Assembly: GCA_013368315.1 (NCBI GenBank) | Contig: JAACJM010000052.1 | Span: 1 to 64,000, forward strand | Direction: 5' to 3' | DNA: 64,000 nucleotides | Source: Tetrapyrgos nigripes | Lineage: Eukaryota; Basidiomycota; Agaricomycetes; Agaricales; Campanellaceae | Part shown: positions 46,424 to 57,331 of the stretch, piece by piece | Layout: the number at the start of each line of letters is the position of its first letter | Position numbering within the stretch: position 1 is the first letter of the stretch | Notes under the pieces: generated by a model | What the model was told of the DNA's origin: nothing | The model's database searches: none | What the model saw: the letters and a program-made list of their open reading frames with translations, nothing else | Program-made: the position numbers and the translations under genes

Positions 46424-47151
46424 CTAAGCATCTTCCTGTCCAAACTCTTCCCCTACAAACGCATCCAAAAGAATCTTGACACATTGCACACTGGTAATCC
46501 AACCCCACTTCCACTTGGATGATTCGCCCGGTGACCGACTCGGAACTTTGAAGGGGCCAAGGATATTATAAAACTCCTCAATCCAACTCGGTCTGTGTTC
46601 CCCATCCCTATTTTTCCAGATAACGCGGTCGGAAACACATTGCGCGAAACGTAATTGGCTAATTTCAAGTACTGGTTCCTTCCAGTCCTGGAGTAGGTAG
46701 CTGGAGTTTCGCATAATGCGGAACTCCGGGCGTTGAAAATGTTCGTGGTGGGAGTACTTCAGTAATAAATCAAGTTGTCGCGCTATCATACTGATATTGA
46801 GGGAGCTGTGATAAAACGCTGGTGATGACGAAAGGGGGGAATATTTCAGGGAGATATTCTTGGAGAAGGTCAAGTCCTGCCGCCTGAAAAGTATCATTAT
46901 GGGCCATGGAGGAGAAATCATGAGAACCTAGTGCAATTCGACGAAATAAGGTCTGGGCTAACAGGTCCAACCTGGCACTGTCGAGAACACCTGCTATTGT
47001 TCTGCTCCAACTCCACTTCAATTTTGAGAAAGGAACTGAGAAGCAGGACAAAATCCTTTGATCCCATTGCCACCGCGTCTTTACTAAGCCCGCCAAAAGA
47101 CTGCAAAAAATCCAGAAAAATATTGGGACCGTTTATGCAAAAATTAGTCAT
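46424..47151 (-). pseudogene. Frameshifted protein gene, family unknown
   Basis: Three protein-like segments lie in three different frames with no intron between them. The first is MTNFCINGPNIFLDFLQSFG to KIEVELEQNN (47151 to about 46998). The second is AGVLDSARLDLLAQTLFRRI to LLQEYLPEIFPPFV (about 46997 to 46835). The third is ISMIARQLDLLLKYSHHEHF through to VKILLDAFVGEEFGQEDA and stop (about 46800 to 46424). Joined in order they look like one helical protein of about 230 residues, similar in feel to large helical proteins of mushroom genomes. Two frameshifts at least separate them. It is bracketed by direct repeats. Family and function are not recognised; sequencing error is an alternative to true decay. 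Confidence 0.5.
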
Positions 47152-47206
47152 ATTTTACGATCAACTCGTCTGGACGGCTACTATCCTTCTACTGTATATA
47201 ATGATC
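47143..47206. repeat. Right direct repeat flanking a pseudogene
   Basis: Partner of 46181-46247. It overlaps the presumed start of the pseudogene by a few bases. Confidence 0.8.
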
Positions 47207-47440
47207 CACCCGCGAAACCGTCTTCACCTCGAATAACTTGCCACTCCTTTCCTTCATTTGTTTGACGTGCCATAGTGAGGCCGCCCTAGCTGGTGATACT
47301 TACGCTCTTGGCTGTACTCGACTCTCTTCGTGGTGCCTTCTCCAAGTTGTTGACTGTCTACAACCATCTCATCCCAAGTGCACACGCAACCGCCGCTTCG
47401 CAACTCGCAGCCAGAAAATTGACCGACCTGATCGAGTAAC
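47207..47440. other. Intergenic, no feature seen
   Basis: Short stretch between the right direct repeat and the fold-back element. Confidence 0.5.
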
Positions 47441-47690
47441 TGGATGACTTCCCGTAAGGATTAATTCCTGAGCTCTGGCAAATAATGCTGGAGGACTGAT
47501 AGCCGAGCAGAGGAAATTTCAAAAATTGTGCTTTAGAACGGTTAGGGAGGGTCCGGACCCCTCCCTAGATGCTTTTTGCTGGAATAAACCTCGCTTAGCC
47601 GGAGTTATCAGTCCTTCCGCTGATCGCTGAGGGCCTTTGGCCAGGAAATTGCAGCTCGCAATTAATTCTGAGCTTACGGGAAGTCATCCA
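47441..47690. mobile_element. Fold-back MITE-like element, 250 bp
   Basis: The 17-bp ends TGGATGACTTCCCGTAA (47441-47457) and its exact complement (47674-47690) are perfect inverted repeats. Pairing continues imperfectly inward for another 25-30 bases (shared ATTAATT and GAGCT blocks). The centre has a near-palindrome GGGAGGGTCCGGACCCCTCCC. There is no coding capacity. No clear target-site duplication is visible. It lies 172 bp upstream of the OsmC-like gene. Confidence 0.7.
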
Positions 47691-47861
47691 CTGACGAATT
47701 CCCATCCGGGGTCTGAAAATTATGTAACTAAAAGTGACAGACGCGCACGGCGAAACCGTGAGATTGATTCACTATGGAACTCTCGTCCGCACAAACTTCC
47801 TCGGGAAATTGAATTGGAGGTCCAGTAACGAGAGAATGACCATCTTCTGTTCCAAACGATC

Positions 47862-48614
47862 ATGTTCCGTGCACTCGCTGTCTGTCCTCCTTTGAGAACT
47901 TCAGCCTCATCTATCCATCTGAGGCGTCAACTCCTACAAAGCTCTTTTTCAAGACCGTCGCGTACAGTAATGACGTTGAAGGATAAAGAGGTAACGTCTC
48001 TTCTACCGCAGTTTAACCACTCTGTTCACACATCTGATCAGTATACCGCAACAGCAGTAGCCAGCGGCCCAGATGGTTGGAACGGAACTGTTTCCTCAGA
48101 GGGTATGGACTTTCAATTCGCGTTACCTAGTCATATGGGTGGGACGGGTGTTGGTGTTAATCCGGAACAGATGTTTGCTGTTGGGTATTCTGGTGAGTTC
48201 TTTGCTGCTTAGATACTAATGAGTCTAAAACATATCCATGACGCGTACGCATATGATAGCCTGCCTCCTTGGTTCTATTCAACACATTGCGAAAAAGCAA
48301 GGCAAATATGAGTTGACGAAGGATGCCAAGGTGGTTGCGAAAGTGAGTATAGGAAAAGCTGAGGGGATGTCTGGCTGGGGTATTGGTGTGGAGGTTGAAG
48401 TCGAAGGTTTGAAAGGTAAAGGAATGGAGGACTCGGAGGCGGAGGCGTTGCTCAAGGCTGGGAGTGAGGTGAGTAATGACTGATTTGGGCTCGTCTTGTA
48501 CTGTACCTATGAGCATTCGGGATACTAATGGACACTGTTTCATTTTTATTTTAGTTCTGTCCATACAGTCGTCTTCTCAAGCACGGAGCAGTCGTCACTA
48601 GTAAATGTATCTGA
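47862..48614 (+). CDS. OsmC/Ohr-type peroxiredoxin, probably mitochondrial
   Basis: Thiol peroxidase family that reduces organic hydroperoxides. Three exons give about 190 residues. The N-terminus MFRALAVCPPLRTSASSIHL is basic and free of acidic residues, typical of a mitochondrial presequence. The core reads VTSLLPQFNHSVHTSDQYTA, FALPSHMGGTGVGVNPEQMF and AVGYSACLLGSIQHIAKKQG, which holds the first active Cys. A lysine/valine-rich beta-sheet region follows, and the second active Cys is in EFCPYSRLLKHGAVVTSKCI before TGA at 48614. The join at YSA uses a gtgagt donor (48191) and an acceptor before CCTGCC. Both cysteines are conserved and the length fits the family. Confidence 0.9.
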
Positions 48615-49480
48615 GTTGTAGTGAGATAGTTACTTACAGTCGCTCGTAAAAAAAATTCAGAAAAATTTTCAGGGAAAGATTCCAGAACATCTTCATGACA
48701 GTAAGGACTCAAGAGCACTCAGCAAACAGAAGAGCCGGCGAGACATAGTGGCGTATATAGGGAACCAAGGCCCCGGACATCCTCATCGAACACCTGCGCC
48801 ATCTAAGGACTTAATCTACTATGACCCCAAGTAATCAGTAAGTCAGTCATCTCACCCCGCTCCGGAAGGCTCTACCCAAGTACGCTGTATATAAGATGTT
48901 GACCGTGACGAGTGGGAGCTTTTCGTGGAACCACTGGCTGGTTCAGCGGGGCAGTAGCTCAGTAGGGGCAAGCTCCTGTAATCCTCCCGACTTAACAAAT
49001 TGAGGTCATCCACCCGTTTAGCCATCTGCATCAGGTCCCATGACTATTGGCGTATATTCTCTTTGATCAAAGGTACAGTTGCAGGATCCAGGGTGGGTTG
49101 TCAAACTCTCTCGCTATGGTCATGGTTCAATTGGCTTGGTCAAGTTAACGTCGTCTCGGACACGGAGGGGATTTATACAGCAAGTACCGCAGAGGTCGGG
49201 GTCAGAATTCAGCTGCAGTCACTGGTAGACCATACACACGCGATGTGGAATAAGGTCGAATGCCATTCAGTATACATATCAATACACATTTCTTGTTACC
49301 TTCATATAGAGTATATTCCTTCTCTTCCAATTTCGGTCTTCTTGGTTTTCTATGTCGTCAGGTTGCGGTGAGGCATTCAGAGAGCAGCACTTTTCCATCC
49401 TGTAGATCTGCAAAAGATTGAAGAATATTCAGCATACGATAGGAATATATGATTGAAGTCACTTGCGCACTGAACGACTC
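48615..49480. other. Intergenic between convergent genes
   Basis: About 0.87 kb. A GCAGTAGCTCAGTAGGGG string at 48950-48970 resembles a tRNA A-box, but no tRNA fold follows. The open frame 49000-49371 has no motif. Confidence 0.5.
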
Positions 49481-50528
<1,048 letters not shown>

Positions 50529-50635
50529 TGTAAAGATATCGATAGAACTGGGTGGTGGTATGGGTTTATGAAGTCAAAAGAGATGATGACGTATGTAGTT
50601 ATGATATTTCTGTTCTTTCTTACGCCGACCATGAT
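50529..50635. promoter_or_regulatory. Compact divergent promoter, epimerase / AFG1-like
   Basis: Only 107 bp separate the two outward-facing start codons, so the core promoters must overlap. No TATA box is evident on either strand. Confidence 0.55.
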
Positions 50636-52840
50636 ATGAGGAGTTACGCAAAGTGCCTGTTTCCGAGACTAGGGGCGCATAGCAGGTTCCTTTCGACGCT
50701 GCCTCAGCAGGTAGATCTCTTGGACAGATATAGAGGATTGGTTGCCCTCGGAAAGATCCAGTATGATGAACCACAAGTGAGGGTGATTATGCAGGTATGC
50801 GTTTGAATGTCTGTTTTTGAAAATTTAACACCAATGCATTCCTCAGCTCAGAAGGTTACAGCGTGAACTGAGGGATTATACTCCAGTTGGCTCTTCCACC
50901 TACGCGTATTGGGACAGAAACGAGGATGATGGCACTACTCATTCTTACCCGAACTGGTGGTCAACCCCATCTAAAGAAGAGTCTGAACCATCAGCAGTAG
51001 TGCGTTTCAAAGGTCATGCAGAAGAACTAGCTTCTCTTCAGTCACCCAAAGTGTGTACATATCCCACCAATACTTATTGCAAAGTGGTCAAGTTCTCAAC
51101 CCCTTTCTTCAATTTTGATGAACGCAAAACAGGGCCTACTGCTTACAGGCCCACCGGGATCCGGTAAAACCTTCATAGTCGACCTATGGTACTCTGCTCT
51201 CCCAACTCGCTACAAGGCAAGAAAACACTACAACGAATTGGTCCTGGAGATATATCGTGCCGTTTGGGAAATCACACAGCAGCGTATGGCTGAGCTATCG
51301 TCAGGAAACTCGAAATCTAGACCTGTCTCTTCACTATGGAACGCCTCTGCAAGTTCTGAATGGAAAAAGATTTGGCAGAAAATCGCTTCTCGAGGGAGAT
51401 ACCCATACCAAGACCTTTCAATGGCATACGCTGTCGCTCAGAGACTTATTCGACATCACTGGCTCCTCGTTTTTGACGAAATCCAAATGTTAGACGTTTC
51501 GAGTGCAAGTCTTTTGGCAGATGTGTTATCCTGGTTTTGGAGAATGGGTGGAGTGGTTGTGGGCACGTCGAACAAGATTCCGGAGGATTTGTATCAGAAT
51601 GGGGTGCAGAGGGATAGATTGGAGCCTTTTGTAGAAGCGTTGAAGGCGAGATGTCCGGTTTTGCCGATAGATGTGGAGGAAGGGAAGGATTGGCGTATGG
51701 TCAAGGCAGAGTTGCGTTTACCTGATAGCCGGAGTACTTGGTTTATCGGAGAGGAGATGGAGGACTTTAAGAGTGTGTTGAAAGGAGTTCTGTCAGGTAA
51801 AATATCTTTTCCACCTCAACACGTCAGAATAATCACGCGTAACATAGATCCTCACCCATCCCAGGTATCAGTCTTTGGTCGCAACTTACCAGTTCCTTGG
51901 ACTTCAAACGGGGCATGCAAATATGCCTTTCATGAGCTTTGTGACGAGGTAATGACTGACTTCCATTCACATTGGCGATAGCTAATCTGTCCACTCTAGG
52001 AACTAGGCCCAGCGGACTACATAACTCTAGCATCCACATTCCATACCATGATACTTGATCAAGTTCCCGTCCTGAAGCTGTCAGACAAAGACAAAGCCAG
52101 AAGGTTCATCTCCCTCATCGACGCACTTTACGAAGCTCGCTGTAAGATTATCATCTTGGCAGAGTCGATGCCAGAAGGAATATTCTTTCCCGATGCAGCG
52201 GTGACGACGACAAACATGTCTAGGTCGACGAAGTTGGAGGAAATGGATATCATGATGGCAGAATCAGTCGGGGAAACTCGAGACACCTATCGGCCCAACG
52301 TCTCAGCGTACGATGCTCCTAGTATGCAGGAAATTCCTGTAGAGAAGGCTATGCCATTGGACACGCTGTCTATCTTTTCTGGCAAGTCAAAGGCGACTTC
52401 ACTTTCTGTGACTCTCGGTAATTCCTTACCACTATACAGGCAAAGACGAACAGTTCGCTTTCAAACGTGCTCTTTCTCGCCTGGTAGAGATGACCAGTCC
52501 CACTTACAATCGAGACGAAGTGTGGACACCATTACCCTCAAGCTCTCGCAAATGGGAATTAGCTAGCGATCAATGGGCGGTTCATCGTGCTGGTCGTGGG
52601 CCCGGGACAGCCAAAAGACCTAGTAGAGCGGATTCCAATGACGATTTTGCTGTGGAAGCAGCCTATGAACGGAGCGCAGACACTCCTCGTGAGTTTCGCC
52701 CTGCTCCGCGTCTTCGTGAACATCATGTTTGGGGCGTCCGCGATGATTGGGGTGAAGGCGCGGGCAAGTGGGGTAAAGGCGCCAAGGCACATGAGGATTC
52801 GTCTTCAACATCGTCTGAGAGCGCGAAGAAACAGACTTGA
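50636..52840 (+). CDS. AFG1: AFG1-like mitochondrial ATPase (LACE1 family)
   Basis: AAA-type P-loop ATPase of mitochondria, involved in inner-membrane protein turnover. It begins MRSYAKCLFPRLGAHSRFLS (ATG 50636), a basic presequence, followed by LLDRYRGLVALGKIQYDEPQ as in the family. Walker A is GLLLTGPPGSGKTFIVDLWY. Walker B is HHWLLVFDEIQMLDVSSASL. The sensor region is VVVGTSNKIPEDLYQNGVQR, then DRLEPFVEALKARCPVLPID. The C-terminal half has LSDKDKARRFISLIDALYEA and CKIIILAESMPEG, a disordered insert, and FKRALSRLVEMTSPTYNRDE. A family-unlike charged tail runs to TGA at 52840. The Walker A residue after GPPG is Ser; all catalytic residues are present. The presequence and divergent neighbour suggest constitutive expression. 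Confidence 0.88.
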
Positions 52841-52915
52841 GGTAGTCCAAGGACAATATAATCTGTGTTTCCATAGCAGTAACCCTTTGTGATTTACAGT
52901 AGAAATGACTAGACT

Positions 52916-53760
52916 TTAGAGCTCATCCCTGATATTGTTAAGTTCGACGAGTTCAGTGGTGAAGACGAGCGCCGAGTTGGGAGGAATGACGCTTCCGAAA
53001 CCTCTCGCGCCTGTGAAGACGGGTCATTAAGAAAATTGCGGTACCAGATGAAGAGACGTACCATAAGCCTTGTCAGCAGGAATCGTCAACGTCCGCTTTT
53101 CACCGACACACATTCCTTGAAGGCCTTCGTCCCAACCCTTGATGACTTGACCCACGCCGACTGGATAAGGAGTGCTTAGTATGTGCTCCTAGAGAACGGA
53201 TACAGATAGACTCACGTTTCAAAGGAAGAGGTTGACCACGGTCAACACTAGGAAGAGAAGTGGGTTAGATCCAGTAAGAGGAACAACAGCTTCAACACCA
53301 GTGTCTTCTAAATCGCAATCAGAATTCCAACTCGTCTGAGGGAGACGCTACAGCAGATCTCTGGGGGATAGACTACTCCCTAAGGAGTAAAAGTGGGTAC
53401 CCATCGCAAGGACCGCCTTGTCATTGTCATGAAAGGAGCTGAGCCTCAATTTGATTGCAATTCGAAAAAGCCGCTGGTGTTGAAGCTCCGTCAGAGAGAA
53501 GGAACGGACCTTGAGTCAAATTTGGCACCAGTAGAAAACAAGGTTCCGGTCTGTACACGACGTCAGTTATTCGCCCACCTCTGCAGGGATGTAAATGGGC
53601 CTACATAGTGGACCTTGACCAAGTCTCCCGATTTGGCGAAAAGTGAACAAGTCTCAGGCTTGTAGGTGGTGTCTATTTGGAGTTCTGTTGGCGGTTGCGC
53701 GTCTGCAGCGTAGACGGTGACAGTAAAGAGGAGACAGAGGAGCCAGTTGTAGAATTGCAT
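52916..53760 (-). CDS. FPR2: ER-luminal FKBP-type peptidyl-prolyl isomerase (FKBP2/Fpr2 type)
   Basis: Cis-trans prolyl isomerase folding proteins in the ER. The signal peptide is [20 protein letters not shown] (ATG 53760). The FKBP fold runs [14 protein letters not shown], then [59 protein letters not shown] and [20 protein letters not shown]. The protein ends NNIRDEL, and R-D-E-L resembles the H/K-D-E-L retrieval signal, so ER residence is inferred. Active-site residues (Tyr, Asp, Trp in KGWDEGL, Tyr of AYG) are all visible. One intron (53248-53509) is 262 nt, four times the usual size here, and contains a repeat described separately. It is divergent from RPL39. Confidence 0.88.
53288..53487. 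mobile_element. Candidate 200-bp MITE inside an FKBP intron
   Basis: AGCTTCAACACCAG at 53288-53301 and its exact reverse complement at 53474-53487 bound a 200-bp block. Removing the block leaves an intron of 62 nt, the normal size here. An internal near-palindrome (CTACTCCCTAAGGAGTA) is also present. No obvious target-site duplication was found, so an insertion is inferred from size and end symmetry. Confidence 0.55.
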
Positions 53761-53940
53761 GGTCGTGGTCGTGTAAGTACAGACGTGTAACGCGACTGAC
53801 ACCCCACCGTCGTGGAAAGAAGGTCCATGGACCAAAGTCCAGACCTCCATGCCGTCGGCAAACGACAACTGTACAGTCATCTTCCCACTTCAAACTTTAT
53901 TTTTCCACGTCCACTAACTCCTCCCACTTGCTCATTCACG
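53761..53940. promoter_or_regulatory. Divergent promoter, FKBP / RPL39
   Basis: A 180-bp interval between outward-facing start codons. It holds a pyrimidine-rich tract just before the RPL39 ATG, common upstream of ribosomal protein genes. Confidence 0.5.
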
Positions 53941-54267
53941 ATGGTAGGTCGTATTGCCGTCCAATAACCCGAGTATTAACGCTGAAATGGCCGTTTTGTA
54001 GCCTTCCCAAAAGACCTTCCGCACAAAACGTATCCTGGCAAAGGCATCTCGCCAGAACAGGTGTGTTGATACTTACTTTTGGATGTATCTCGCAAACTGA
54101 CTGTGCTTTTAGGCCCATTCCCCAATGGTTCCGTCTGAAGACTGACACAAAAATCCAAGTGCGTTTCTAGCCTCTTCTGGAACGAATGTCCAGCTAAACT
54201 CTATATTTTCCCTTTGCAGTACAACGCCAAGAGGCGTCACTGGAGGAGGACCAAGCTCAACATCTAA
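53941..54267 (+). CDS. RPL39: 60S ribosomal protein eL39
   Basis: Small basic protein at the exit of the ribosomal peptide tunnel. Four exons give 51 residues. Exon 1 contains only the ATG (53941-53943), followed at once by a gtaggt donor. The remaining exons read PSQKTFRTKRILAKASRQNR, PIPQWFRLKTDTKIQ and YNAKRRHWRRTKLNI before TAA at 54265-54267. The sequence matches eL39 along its whole length, including the invariant NAKRRHWRRTKL. Each exon is too short to stand out as a long open frame. Confidence 0.95.
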
Positions 54268-55023
54268 GCTTTGGGATCCGGAGTGTATGGAATAGTTGGC
54301 GGTGTCTTGATAGATGGTTGGCATACCATGAACGACTGAATACTACTTATGCTGCAGGCCCCATGATATATGCCATTTTTTGCACAAAATATCGCGGTGT
54401 ATCCATCGGCATTTATACGACTAGTATAGTCGTTCAAAATATCGACCTTTCCCTTTGCGCGTTCCAACTGTTTGGAAATCTGTGGGGTTTCCGCTCTCGT
54501 CTACAAAGTTAGTTCCGCGAGGCTGCGAAATTGCTTTGGGGATGCCAAGGGGACGCAATTCTTGGGCTCGCTCGATATATCTGAGTACTTACATTTTCCC
54601 TGAACTTCTGAATGCAAACTGCTGTAAGAGACAAGCACAGAATACAAACACAGACTTGCTTTCTTTTCTACAGACAAGCGTCCTAAATATAAGGTTGCCT
54701 TTGTTTTTTCGTGTCGCCATGCTCGAGAATTCTACCATGAGTCATCCTCATCTTCAAGCACTATACAGCCCTTCGGTGACTTTGAGCCGTCCTGACAAAC
54801 CGCTTGCACGGGGGTCCGCCACCATGCGACCGCCGAGTTGATTCGGATCTCTCCTACACATTTCATGCCTTTCTCTTCTCTCTACCAACAACTATAGGTT
54901 GCGGCGCAATACTTCCCCATTTTATGACGTATCGAGTGCGTTGATCAGGTAGGATTGAGGTGGAAGTGGTGACGTTGTCCAATATCTAACAGAAAATTAG
55001 ACCTCCATTTTACAACACAGACT
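54268..55023. other. Intergenic, no feature seen
   Basis: About 0.75 kb between RPL39 and the Ser/Thr-rich membrane protein. Open frames are short and without motif. Confidence 0.5.
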
Positions 55024-55827
55024 ATGGCGTCGTCGCTGTCTTCCTCATTCACCTCTTCTTCAACAACTTCTTCCACCTCTTCTTCAACAACTTCTTCCAC
55101 CTCTTCTTCAACGACTTCTTCCACATCTCCGATCACAGCTACCTTGACCATCGTTGGCTCCAGCCCAAATGACCAAAGTACTGTCACAATCACCAGCACC
55201 CCCACGCTAGCAGCTGAAAGAGTCTCGTCAGGCCCAAATGTCGGAGCGATAGTTGGAGGTATCATTGGAGGAATGGTGTTAGCCGCTCTCATCACTGCTG
55301 CCTTCTTCATATGGCTGGCCCGAAGGTACAATAAGCCTGTAGTGAGATCTGTACCAGGGGACCGGTTGAGAGACTTGGGTAAGTTTAATGCGTACTAATT
55401 ACCTTCCATTCTATCCCTTACTTTCTTCATTACAGAAGCAATCCAGGGCAGACCAGCACCTCCAAGAAATCCAATGAGAGTTATAGTGGATACCATCACC
55501 CCCGACCCTTCGAAGAGGTCAAGAATTATGAATTGGATAACTGGTGTCAGACCGTATTCAGACGATGGACATGGGTCTGCTGTTGAGATGACTGGGGGAC
55601 AAGCACATGTGTCTACGTCTACACCGTCAAATCCAGAACCATCAAATGCGTCGAATCGGTCGCAAAGCCTTTATTCCCAGCCAAGTTACAGGGATTCGAC
55701 AATGCTTGAGGGAAGGCCTGTACAGCAAGAAGTCAGACTTTCGCTGGTACCAGAAGAAGAGGTTGGAAAGGGCTCGTCGCCAGTAAAATCTCATACACAT
55801 CTACCACTACTGCCTCCAGAATCATGA
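55024..55827 (+). CDS. Ser/Thr-rich single-pass membrane protein
   Basis: Function unknown. Two exons give about 250 residues. The N-terminal half is almost entirely Ser/Thr, built from near-identical 8-residue repeats (SSTTSSTS), then ITATLTIVGSSPNDQSTVTI. A glycine-rich membrane helix follows (AIVGGIIGGMVLAALITAAF), then a basic stop (ARRYNK) and a cytoplasmic tail after the intron (RPAPPRNPMRVIVDTITPDP, later RSQSLYSQPSYRDSTM). It resembles in layout the protein at 19567-21120, but lacks its beta modules. A heavily O-glycosylated wall sensor or anchor is plausible and inferred. No cleavable signal peptide is visible at the chosen start (ATG 55024), so an upstream exon could be missing. A 24-bp DNA repeat encodes the Ser/Thr block (55051-55130). 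Confidence 0.7.
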
Positions 55828-56075
55828 ATCCTCGATTTAGTTTTCATTCTTTTTCTTTTTACCCTGGGACTTGCTGTTGCGTTGCTTTGGATATATTACA
55901 CTCTTTATATCAAGGACAGTAGGATAGTAGAATTAGCAGTTTCTAGTAGTGCAATTGCATCTCGTGTACCTCGAAGCTTTGACAACACGCGTCAATTGAC
56001 ACAGCACGCGTTAACGAAACGTGGTAAGGACACGTCTTTCGTCTTCACCTCTTCGAAGCGCCAAACGGGCTTCAA

Positions 56076-56892
56076 ATGTCTGTCATTCTAAAAGTTTTTC
56101 TGCTGGTCTTCCTCGGAGAGTTCATCGCTTGGATAGGAGAATCCGTACTTCTAGAAGCGGTGAGAGCAGCTCGTATTTGCCAGCATACTGACTCACAATT
56201 ACTTTCAGACTTATGCACTCTACCTTCGCCTATTCTACCCTACATTAGCAAGCCGTCAAAAAACTCTGAAATCTGATGTTCTAACAACAAAAGCTGAGCT
56301 TTTGAAGACCAGTGCGCAAGACCAGTTCGCCAAATGGGCAAAGTTGAGGAGAAGTGTCGACAAGGGGTTGGGAGACTTGGAGAAGCTCAGTGAGTCCTCG
56401 ACCACCTGGGTTCTGTTTGATTGGGCCTGACATGAAATAGACAGTGAGATGGCATCTGTTAGAAGCGGATTTTCCGTGAGATTTAAAGCAGCCATTTGGT
56501 TGTCGACGACTGGGCTGCAATTTTTCGTTGGGTGGTGGTACAGGAAGACACCCATTTTCTATCTGCCGCCGGGATGGCTTGGTCCACTTGCTTGGATTTT
56601 GGCGTTTCCATTCGCTCCGAGAGGTATGCGAGTCATAGGAAATGGAATTTGTATAAACTTGACGGTTTATTTTGCAGGTTCCGTCGGTGTGGGTATGTGG
56701 CAAATGGTATGCCGAAGATCGATCAGAGTGGGAGAGAGGCTCGTGAAAGAGTTTGCTTGTGAGTTTTCGAGTACCTCTTTCGTACCAATGCTTCCTCATG
56801 AGTACGTATCAGCTCCAGCAGTGAAGACGACACCGGTTCAGAATCCTCCTGTGAATGCGTCTGCCGAGGCGAAGGCGAAGAAGGACTCGTAG
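56076..56892 (+). CDS. GET1: GET1/WRB, receptor for tail-anchored protein insertion
   Basis: ER membrane subunit that, with GET2, receives tail-anchored proteins from GET3. Four or five exons give about 210 residues. It begins [20 protein letters not shown], the first membrane segment. The coiled coil contains [40 protein letters not shown] and [12 protein letters not shown]. It is followed by the other membrane segments ([20 protein letters not shown] and [20 protein letters not shown]). The C-terminus is Ala/Lys-rich and ends KAKKDS at 56892. The topology, the [10 protein letters not shown] motif and the membrane-flanked coiled coil identify the family. The start is the ATG at 56076. Confidence 0.9.
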
Positions 56893-56903
56893 TATCTTTT
56901 ACG

Positions 56904-57194
56904 CTAAGCATGTATCCAGAGAAAATACTTCTTATCCACGGGTGACGCGGACGGAGGACCGACGGGTTTGCAGGCATCCTGAAAAACCAAAAGGAGACGA
57001 TGTGTGATGATGATCCGTCTGCCAATGCCAATTTGTCGGATTGTTGTCCAAAACTCTGAAGACCATACATAAAACTCGCAGGTACGCCTACAAAAGCAAC
57101 AGATGTAGATGTGGTTATATGGCTCGCCATTGGTTGATGTGCTAAAAAAAATCCAACAAAAAATCAGCAGAAAAAGAGTTCTAAATAAACACAT
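56904..57194 (-). CDS. Possible small Cys-containing protein, doubtful
   Basis: An uninterrupted frame of 96 residues starts MCLFRTLFLLIFCWIFFSTS, which looks like a signal peptide, followed by ICCFCRRTCEF. It overlaps another plausible frame starting at 57130 (MASHITTSTSVAF). It also occupies the likely promoter of malate synthase, and the two candidate starts conflict. No homologue is recognised. Kept only because the leader is signal-like. Confidence 0.2.
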   Translation of the reverse strand: MCLFRTLFLLIFCWIFFSTSTNGEPYNHIYICCFCRRTCEFYVWSSEFWTTIRQIGIGRRIIITHRLLLVFQDACKPVGPPSASPVDKKYFLWIHA

Positions 57195-57331
57195 GAAAGG
57201 AATGTGACGTCAGGGGCCGGATCCCGGGAGAGGAAACGGAAGATTCGGCGGGCTCCGCTGCTTCCGAGGTCTACTTATAACATGTCAAGGAGTCCCTATC
57301 TTTCTTCAATATCACGTTCGTACCAACCACC

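Noticed and set aside
48948..49012. tRNA-like sequence with GTAGCTCAGTAGG
   Set aside because: The T-arm is missing and stems do not pair; at best a very old tRNA fragment.
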